A stretch of 64,000 bases of DNA from Microglena sp. YARC. Lineage: Eukaryota > Chlorophyta > Chlorophyceae > Chlamydomonadales > Chlamydomonadaceae. The stretch is from positions 177,641,900-177,705,899 of the forward strand of contig CM039462.1 in assembly GCA_022414725.1 (NCBI GenBank), written 5' to 3'. Below the pieces are notes generated by a model. The model ran no database searches and was not told where the DNA came from. It saw nothing but the letters and a program-made list of their open reading frames with translations. Position numbers and translations under genes: made by a program. Numbering within the stretch: the stretch's first letter is position 1; each line of letters starts with the position of its first letter. This document shows positions 57,603-64,000 of the stretch, one piece after another.

Positions 57603-57800
57603 AATAATGAGAACGCCTGGTGGGGCGTGGTATTAAGGGAGCCCCATCTTACGACAGTAGAGAACGGGCTTCTACTTTGCCTGGACAAAGCTACCATGGC
57701 GATTGACAGCGACCGCGAACACGAACGCGCACCCGCAGGGTTCGAACCCCGCGCCTTCTTGTTTCAACTGCCCTACCATTGAACCATTCGTCGAAACGGG
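57603..57800 (-). mobile_element. tRNA-derived SINE copy
   Basis: The minus strand begins GAATGGTTCAATGGTAGGGC (A-box-like) and has a B box GGGGTTCGAACCC (57731-57745). The body holds TGTCAATCGCCATGGTAGCT and TTGTCCAGGCAAAGTAGAAG. The tail holds CTTAATACCACGCCCCACCA and GGCG. It is better preserved than the 5077 copy. Confidence 0.75.
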
Positions 57801-58380
57801 ATACTAGCACACACAGAGGCAGCTTGGTGCGTTCTTGGGATGAAGGAGCTGCCTGATGGAAAACCCAAACACGCCGTTTTCCCACTGCTAGTCACTCTTT
57901 GCCTACCTTCTTCCACTCGACGGAATGGACCTTCACGCGCGGAGCTGGGCCATGCTGCATTTCTACCTCTGCCTTTAAATCCTTGCAATACAAGGGCCCT
58001 TCGTTTTGACTCGATAAAGCTGTCGTCGCGGCCATCCCTCCTTTCACAGACTGCTTGCGAAAAAGTAGCTCGGCGGACTGGACTCGACAAGGAACGAAAC
58101 TGGACAAGAAACGAAATGTGGGTCGGTGGACTGGACAAGGAACGAAACTGCACAAGAAACAAAAAGTAGGACGGTGGACTGGACAAGGAACGAAAATGTT
58201 TTCGGCAGTATCCTAGGGATCGATCATCCTCTCCGCCCGTTCTTCTCGCTCCAAACAACATCATTGCGTCCACACTCGCTGTTGCACTCTTCTTGGACTT
58301 GACGATGCGTGAACCTGGCGAGCAGCTGCTCATCAATCTCATCATGGATTTCTCGGATGCTGCTGGACAAGATCAGGTAG
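57801..58380 (+). other. Codon-like region, status unclear
   Basis: Repeated GGACTGGACAAGGAACGAAA words at 58078-58195, then a + strand frame that stays open to a CAG|GTAGTC donor at 58377. It includes LLAPNNIIASTLAVALFLDL and REPGEQLLINLIMDFSDAAG. The opposite strand is also open. This could be an exon or part of a decayed transposon. No family recognised and no acceptor chosen. Confidence 0.25.
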
Positions 58381-59017
58381 TCCAGGGGTCTAAGTTATGA
58401 TGTGCCGCGCTTAGCAGAATGTGCATGCAGTTTAACTGGTTATGATCAGCTTATGCGGAAGAACAAGAATAAGCGGACGTGTCACATTGTTTAATCGCGA
58501 CACACCTAGACAAATGTTGCGCAGTACAGATACTGACTGTGCATTTCCAATTCCTTTTTTAATCGACTTTTTTCAAGTCAAGTCGATTTTAAGTCTATTT
58601 TAGTTAGCCCAACTCTGATCCATTTTCGGGGGTTGGCATTTGGCAGGACTTGACTTGACTTCAACTTTTCTCTACGAAGCTGCCCGGTACAGATTCCCCT
58701 ACCTAGGCCCCTGGATGGTGGTTAATGCGTGTGTGTGTGCGCGTGGGGTGAGGGTGGGGGGTGAGGTGGGGGTGGGGGTGGGTGGGGGTGGGGGGGGGGG
58801 AGGAGGGAATTCGTCCACAGTTGTAGATAACAGTGTTTAATACTTTTGTTTGTTTTTTTATCAAACTGCCGGTAGCCTCTTCGTCCCCTCTTTGCTGCTC
58901 TGCCTATCCCACAACAGCTCCCTGGACAGCCTTTCATATCGTCCTATTTCCTCGGCTCGACGAGACTGCACTTGAATACTTGATAAGAAGACAGTTAGCG
59001 AGCCTGCAGCATTTGCT
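58381..59017. other. No gene; G-rich tract
   Basis: Includes TTTTTTCAAGTCAAGTCGAT duplications (58560-58600), a GT/G-rich run at 58725-58805 and otherwise unrecognised sequence. Confidence 0.45.
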
Positions 59018-59115
59018 CTTACATTACATTACAAGTTTAAGTCTGCTTGACACCGCGAGGGTGTATGAGACTCTGCGCTTTAAGCAAAAAGAAAAATCAC
59101 CCACAAAGCAAAAGC
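59018..59115 (+). mobile_element. Family H element, copy 2
   Basis: TTACATTACATTACAAGTTT, AAGTCTGCTTGACACCGCGA, GGGTGTATGAGACTCTGCGC, CAAAAAGAAAAATCACCCAC. Confidence 0.75.
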
Positions 59116-59430
59116 TCTTAAGGTGCCTGAAAGATTAGCTGCCAAGGAGACAACCAAGGGAGCCCAGGTTATGGATACAAAATATAAAATATGATGGGTT
59201 GTCTGACTGAGTCCCCTCCAGCCACGGGTGGGCAGATCCCTATAGCTTATTCGGCTACTATTGGACTGTACAATACATACATATCCTGATGATCAGGGGT
59301 TGTCTGATGCATGGACAGACTAAGTACCGGTAGTATGATGATACAGTTTGAAGTGAACATTGCCTTGCACTATCTGCATTTCTGTCTTCCATTTTCCCTT
59401 TTTACTGCCGAAGCTGGCCGAAGACATGGT

Positions 59431-59605
59431 TATAGCAATTCAGGGGATGAACTGGATACACGTTTCGTACTTCGTCGAGAATTCTCGAGAATCCGAGGCC
59501 AAATTGTCGAGAATTCTCAAATTTCCAGCCCAAAATTCTCGACGAAGTACGAAGTACGAGTTTTCGCGGAAACAGTTTGTCCAGTTCATCCCCTGAATTG
59601 CTATA
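59431..59605. mobile_element. Perfect-TIR MITE (TA target, Tc1/mariner-like)
   Basis: 175 bp with perfect 26-bp inverted repeats, 59431-59456 (TATAGCAATTCAGGGGATGA, ACTGGA) and 59580-59605. TA at each end is the probable target duplication. The interior is also strongly self-complementary (GTACTTCGTCGAGAATTCTC against its reverse). No transposase. Confidence 0.92.
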
Positions 59606-60189
59606 AATGTTCAAGTCAATGGTGCTATTAATGCTTATGCCCAGAATAAGTCGTTTGAGTCACACTTGAATCTGGTTTGAAATGGAAAATGCAAAAAGGA
59701 TCCCGCGATTGGTAACCTGTGTTATAGACCGGATTGCATACCGGCTACCGAGTTGCTCTGACAAGCCAGTGCGCTGTCCCTGACTGGACCTGCACTGTGC
59801 ACGTGTCCCTGTGACACTGTGTGCCGACGTGCAAGTACTGCTGTACTGCCGCCGGCCACGTATCTCATACGCTTTCCCGCCGCATGCCAGTATTCAAATA
59901 TAGATATACTGTAATCTGCTCATCAGTAGCTTCATCTTCCCGTGTCACGCAGTCTAACTCACTACGAGAGTATCGCAACCTGAGCCAATTTATGAAGCCC
60001 CATAAATCTGTAAAATCCGCTAACCTATATGCGCAGCACTGATTATAGGCCCATTTGGGTACCTTCCGCCATCTCTATTTCCCGCCAACAATACGTGTGC
60101 CTTAGTCAAATACCGTATTGAAACCTTCAGAAATTCCAGGGATGTTCTCTTTATAGCTATATATAGGTACTACTCGTACTTTGGATCCC
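59606..60189. other. No gene supported
   Basis: Single-copy-like sequence with only short frames. The best (59821, 73 codons) lacks motifs and splice context. Confidence 0.4.
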
Positions 60190-60419
60190 GTGTTGGCCCC
60201 AATTGCTGCTATAAAGCCCCCCACCCACCCCATCTCCCCAAATGGCCCTAAAAAGTATAAAAAGCAATACAACGCTGTCCGTGGAGGAGGCCTAAACCAT
60301 ACAGCTAAAAAAACCTCTGTCTGACTTGGAAAACATACTAAGAAATCCAGGGGTGATCTGTCCAATCTATTCATACGGTGGCTTTTTGAAGTAACAGCAG
60401 GGTTGTTCAAGGGCTGATG

Positions 60420-60565
60420 TGATGGGTTTTTTTGCTTTGTGGGTGCTTTTTCATTTTGTTTGAAGCACAGAGTCTCACACACACTCGCGGTGTCAAGCAG
60501 ACTTTAACATGTAATGTAATGTAATGTAATGTAATGTAATGAAATGTAATGTAATGAAATGTAAG
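60420..60565 (-). mobile_element. Family H element, copy 3
   Basis: The minus strand has TAAAGTCTGCTTGACACCGC, GAGTGTGTGTGAGACTCTGT and CAAAATGAAAAAGCACCCAC, preceded by nine (ATTAC) units. Confidence 0.8.
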
Positions 60566-60955
60566 GGCACAATGGACTGGAAAAATGGATAAAACCGTCA
60601 AATTTATAACGTCAAACTATATTCCTCTGGAATAAAACGTCAAATTAAAAACGTCAAATTTTACCCCCTAAAAAAAAACGTCAATTTGAACCCCCTAAAA
60701 ACGACCGTCAAATTTTCGAAACGTTAAATTGTCATGTCAGTACGGTATTCAATTCAATTCAATTCAGATCAGTCCTATGAATCTGTGGTTATGCAGAGTT
60801 TACACTACCCATGTTTATTCCACCTGCAGACGGTGAGCAGCCTGAAGGCTAATATAGTAATAAACCATGCAATCTATTCAATTCAATTCAGTCCAGTTCT
60901 TTAAATCTGGGTAAGGCGTTATGAAATTCCATCGTGGATGCATGCACTCGCATCC
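60566..60955. repeat. ACGTCAAATT repeats and element E core
   Basis: 60595-60735 repeats AACGTCAAATTT with CCCCCTAAAAA spacers. 60825-60880 has the reverse element E core (GACGGTGAGCAGCCTGAAGG, CTAATATAG). AATTCAATTCAATTCAG words flank it. Confidence 0.65.
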
Positions 60956-60959
60956 CTTC

Positions 60960-61150
60960 GAGGCAACTGCCATGGTAACAGGGTACTACTTTTTGTCAAA
61001 TTGGTCAGCGCTTATTAGTGCTAAAAGAGCAAAAACTGCGCACTGCGCCCACAGGGGGTTGAAAAAACTGCGCAAAGGCGCAGTGGGGCTCAAAAAGTGT
61101 GCGCGAAATCGCGCTGCTGCGCGCGCTTTGAGGCAAGTGCCATGGTAAGG
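60960..61150 (+). mobile_element. GC-rich dispersed element, copy 2
   Basis: Runs from GCCATGGTAACAGGGTACTA, TTTGTCAAATTGGTCAGCGC to GCTGCGCGCGCTTTGAGGCA, AGTGCCATGGTAAGGGGTAG. GCCATGGTA.GGGTA occurs at both ends as a ~20-bp direct repeat. It pairs with 12640-12850 in reverse. Confidence 0.7.
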
Positions 61151-61287
61151 GGTAGCTGAGTTTGCTGCCTCATAAATATTATGCCAATCTGTATCATTTG
61201 GTCTGTCGTGTGCAGAAGACACATGGAAGAGGCCCCGAACCCTCCCCCAGGGGGGATGATAGCCCCCCCCCCCCCCCCCTCCTACTG

Positions 61288-61352
61288 GTGGTCGGCCCCA
61301 GTGAAAGCAAACGGGTTGGCCCCCTCAGCCTCACGCCTCCTAACAAGGCGTG
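61288..61352 (-). mobile_element. Short GGCGTGAGGTTGAGG element copy
   Basis: The minus strand reads CACGCCTTGTTAGGAGGCGT, GAGGCTGAGGGGGCCAACCC, GTTTGCTTTCACTGGGGCC. Like the 12.3-12.9 kb pair, it sits close to the GC-rich element. Confidence 0.7.
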
Positions 61353-61394
61353 AAGGCGCACCATTTATTTATTTTATTTTATCTGGGCTCTCTA

Positions 61395-62040
61395 TCCAAG
61401 CTTCTCAGCCGTTGGACTCCGATCTAAGCTGCCTTTGCCTTGAAAGAGGTTAGGCATCTTTTCAAGCTTAGGGGTCTTTGCAGGCAAAGGCATCAGCTTA
61501 CAAAGTCTTTTCCCCGTGCGATGCGTCGCCGTTGGACTCCGATCTAAGCTGCCTTTGCCTTTAAAGAGGTTAGGCATCTTTTCAAGCTTAGGGGTCTTTG
61601 CAGGCAAAGGCATAAGCTTACAAAGTATTTTCCCCGTGCGATGCGTCGCCGTTAGACTCCGGCCTAAGTTGCCTTTGCCTTAAAAGAGGTTAGGCATCTT
61701 TTCAAGCTTAGGGGTCTTTGCAGGCAAAGGTATAAGCTTACAAAGTCTTTTCCCCGTGCGATGCGTCGCCGTTAGACTCCGGCCTAAGTTGCCTTTGCCT
61801 TGAAAGAGGTTAGGCATTTTTTTAAGCTTAGGCGTCTTTGAAGACAAATGCATAAGCTTACAAAGTCTTTTCCCCATGCGATGCGTCGCCGTTAGACTCC
61901 GGCCTAAGTAGCCTTTGCCTTTGCCTTAAAAGAGGTTTGGCATTTTTGCAGGCTTAAAAGAGGTTAGGCGTCTTTGCAGGCAAAGGCATAAGCTTACAAA
62001 TCACTGTCTTTTCCCCGTGCGATGCGTCGCAAATTGCTAT
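61395..62040. repeat. 120-bp tandem repeat
   Basis: Five units of GCCGTTGGACTCCGATCTAA, GCTGCCTTTGCCTTGAAAGA, GGTTAGGCATCTTTTCAAGC, TTAGGGGTCTTTGCAGGCAA, AGGCATAAGCTTACAAAGTC, TTTTCCCCGTGCGATGCGTC. The last is rearranged. Unit length is divisible by 3, so frames stay open by chance. Confidence 0.95.
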
Positions 62041-62244
62041 CCAAGTTAAGATTTGGGTTAAAACAACTCTTGGGACCTCTAGCTAAGTACCTTCCCGATC
62101 AACGTTACTTTGTGTGAAAAAATAAGAAGTTGTAAACTGATCCTGTGAAAAAGATCTATTGAAAGCGATGCGTAGGTGGGGGGGCTTATTTCTCTCTATC
62201 CAAGCTTCTCAGCTGTTGGACTCAGGTCTAAGTTGCACCACCTT

Positions 62245-62455
62245 TTTGGCGGAGCCCCCCCCTCCTGGGGGGCAGGAGCCCCCAGATTCACCCCGTTGTC
62301 CGTTTGTGCGACCGAAAAAGTAAAGCCTGACACGTCAGCCAACTGTCTCATAACTAACTGGTTTCAGTCAGCTCCATCGTTGCCACCTGTCGTTCCGTTG
62401 CCAACACACTCCACCAATTTGTGCGTCGCTTGCACGCTGGGCATAGGACTTGTCT
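62245..62455 (+). mobile_element. Dispersed element D, copy 4
   Basis: GGCGGAGCCCCCCCCTCCTG, CCCGTTGTCCGTTTGTGCG, GACACGTCAGCCAACTGTCT, CATAACTAACTGGTTTCAGT, GTGCGTCGCTTGCACGCTGG, GCATAGGACTTGTC. It extends further at its 5' side than copies 1 and 2. Confidence 0.8.
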
Positions 62456-62679
62456 CCGTTCGATGCATCGCAAATTGAGCGACTCGGTGCGACCCCAGTT
62501 CGACGCGCTGCCGGGCCGACGCCACAGAGCGTGGAGCCTGGGGGGTTCGTGGGGGTATTTTTGACTAGTTTAGCTGGACCCATGCGCCGCCATGCAGCGA
62601 CGGAATGGCAACGGGTTACAACCCCCGACCAGTCAGTCAAAGCTGGTACTTTTGTACCAACCTCACCTAAGCTCGTTTA

Positions 62680-62900
62680 GGTGAAAATGAGGCCTTTACT
62701 AATGCCAGGCTGGCAAATTGCAAGCCGGAGGTTGCCTCCCATATGGGCAACAGGTCATCAGTTGGAAATGCCAGGCTGGCGCATTGCAAGCAGGAGGTTG
62801 CCTCCCATATGGGCAACAGGTCATCAGTTGGAAATGCCAGGCAGGGGGGGGGGGGGGGGGGGGGGGGGGTGGCACATTGCAAGCCGGAGGTTTTGCCTCA
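62680..62900. repeat. 75-bp tandem repeat
   Basis: Three units of AATGCCAGGCTGGCAAATTG, CAAGCCGGAGGTTGCCTCCC, ATATGGGCAACAGGTCATCA, GTTGGA. The third is interrupted by a poly-G run. Confidence 0.9.
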
Positions 62901-62929
62901 TATGCGGCAACATGTTCATCAGTTGGAAA

Positions 62930-63330
62930 CGGACAAAAGCTTGTTTGGTGCTTTCTGGCTAAGCAAAAGCATTTTTTTCCCACACTGTTTTTTTCCACAC
63001 TGTTTTTTCCACACTGTTTTTTCCACACTGTTTTTCTTTCCAGCTACTGGATTACTGGAGTGGACAAAAGCTGTTTTGGGCTTCTGGTAAGCAAAACCAC
63101 TGTTTTCCACACTGTTTTTTCACACTGTTTTTCTCACTGTTTTTCTTTCCAGCTACTGGAGTTTACTGGAGTGACGAAAGCTGTTTTTGGGCTTCTGTAA
63201 GCAAAATTCACTGTTTTCCACACTGTTGTTTCACACTGTTTTTCTCACTATTTTCTTTCCAGCTACTGGATTACTGGAGTGGACAAGAGCTGTTTGGTGC
63301 TTCTGGTAAGCTAAAGCATTGGGCCGTCGC
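62930..63330 (+). repeat. Tandem mini-exon-like units with both splice sites
   Basis: Four units. Three have TTTCTTTCCAG|CTACTGGA, a ~43-nt body (TTACTGGAGTGGACAAAAGC, TGTTTTGGGCTTCTG) and a |GTAAGC donor (one lacks the G). Spacers are CACACTGTTTTTTC repeats. The bodies may encode YWITGVDKSCFGLL. No neighbouring exon was found, so coding status is open. Confidence 0.6.
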
Positions 63331-63489
63331 GGCTTCAGCAAAAACATAGGGTATGCGTATGTGTTGTGTGTGTGTGCCAAAACAACCAGCCAAAATAAAG
63401 CCGATAAGTACATCTGGAAGCTGACAGAAGAAGCTCTCCCATTATGTTGATTATCTGGGGCATAGCCCAGTGCCTGGGCACAGGGAGCT

Positions 63490-64000
63490 GCCTAGAAGCT
63501 GCTGCTTGCAGCTGAAAAGAAAAGCGGTGATGTAACGTTCCTCATTCCCCTCTCTATGCCTGTATGGGGGTAGCCAAGTTGGTTAAAGAAACTTGCCCTA
63601 CTCCTTGCTACGAGGAAGTTGGCCTGGGGGTGATGGGGTCGGTTACCCCACCACCACACCCGTCTGTTGCAGTCCAGGGGGGTACCAAGTTGGTCAAAGA
63701 AACTTGCCCTACTCCTTGCTACGAGGAAGTTGGCCTGGGGGTGATGGGGTCGGTTACCCCAGGCACCACACACCCGTCTGTTACAGTCCAGGGGGGTACC
63801 AAGTGGGTTCAAGGGACTTGCCCTACTCCTCGCTACGAGGAAGTTGGCCTGGGGGTGATGGGGTCGGTTACCCCACCACCACACCCGTCTGTTACAGTCC
63901 AGGGGGGGTGCCCAAGTCGGGCTAAGGGACTTGCGCCTACTCCTCGCTGTGAGGAACTTCGGCCAGGGGGTGATGGGGTCGGTTACCCCACCACCACACA
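63490..64000. repeat. ~115-bp tandem repeat of family C
   Basis: An element B terminus at 63480-63525, then four units of TCTGTTACAGTCCAGGGGGG, TACCAAGTGGGTTCAAGGGA, CTTGCCCTACTCCTCGCTAC, GAGGAAGTTGGCCTGGGGGT, GATGGGGTCGGTTACCCCAC. The array runs off the window end. GGTTACCCC and GGGGTCGG lie close together and form a small hairpin. Confidence 0.95.

Noticed and set aside
57725..57800. tRNA gene on the minus strand
   Set aside because: Same SINE architecture as 49354-49572. The B box is good, but the head is followed by the family body, not by a free 3' end.

Overview
This is a eukaryotic nuclear window, most likely from a green-lineage alga. TTTAGGG-type repeats occur at several internal sites, the genes carry many spliceosomal introns, and a short Tom22/Tom9-like gene has the plant-type ending (KAAW, then VPLIIEMDRE). 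I cannot name the species from sequence alone. Most of the window is tandem repeats, microsatellites and dispersed non-autonomous elements. Most long open frames are artefacts of low-complexity DNA.

Four genes can be supported. (1) A coiled-coil, glutamine-rich gene on the minus strand is seen as exons at 25.8-25.5, 22.8, 19.7-17.5 and 16.7-15.6 kb. An exon at 2.7-2.1 kb with octotricopeptide-like helical repeats, and a doubtful exon at 1.2-1.0 kb, may be its 3' part or a second gene. (2) A complete alpha-COP (coatomer subunit alpha) gene lies on the minus strand at 43413-29709, with 12 exons giving about 1224 residues. (3) A two-exon Tom9/Tom22-like gene lies on the plus strand at 43756-45667. 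It is head to head with alpha-COP and 342 bp separate the two start codons. (4) The 3' part of an unrecognised gene with a cysteine-rich, probably zinc-binding C-terminus lies on the minus strand at 54500-50378.

Layout. 1-2.7 kb: exons embedded in TTTAGGG-rich arrays. 2.7-5.3 kb: G-rich array and MITE-like pieces. 5.7-8.8 kb: a 68-bp satellite that looks like an internally amplified MITE. 9-15.5 kb: minisatellites and microsatellites. 15.6-25.8 kb: the Q-rich gene and its repeat-filled introns. 25.8-29.7 kb: a 90-bp array and unassigned sequence. 29.7-45.7 kb: alpha-COP and Tom9. 45.7-50.3 kb: dispersed elements, including a SINE inside a MITE. 50.4-54.5 kb: the cysteine-rich gene. 54.5-64 kb: repeats and elements.

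The most interesting signal is a pattern that recurs in all four genes. Many exon edges, with the adjoining splice site, have been copied in direct orientation into the intron they border, often as tandem arrays. At least a dozen exon boundaries show it. Some arrays are mixed with TTTAGGG repeats, and two fold-back hairpins in alpha-COP introns have telomere-like loops. This may be an active intron-expansion process driven from splice junctions. It supplies ready-made decoy or alternative splice sites.
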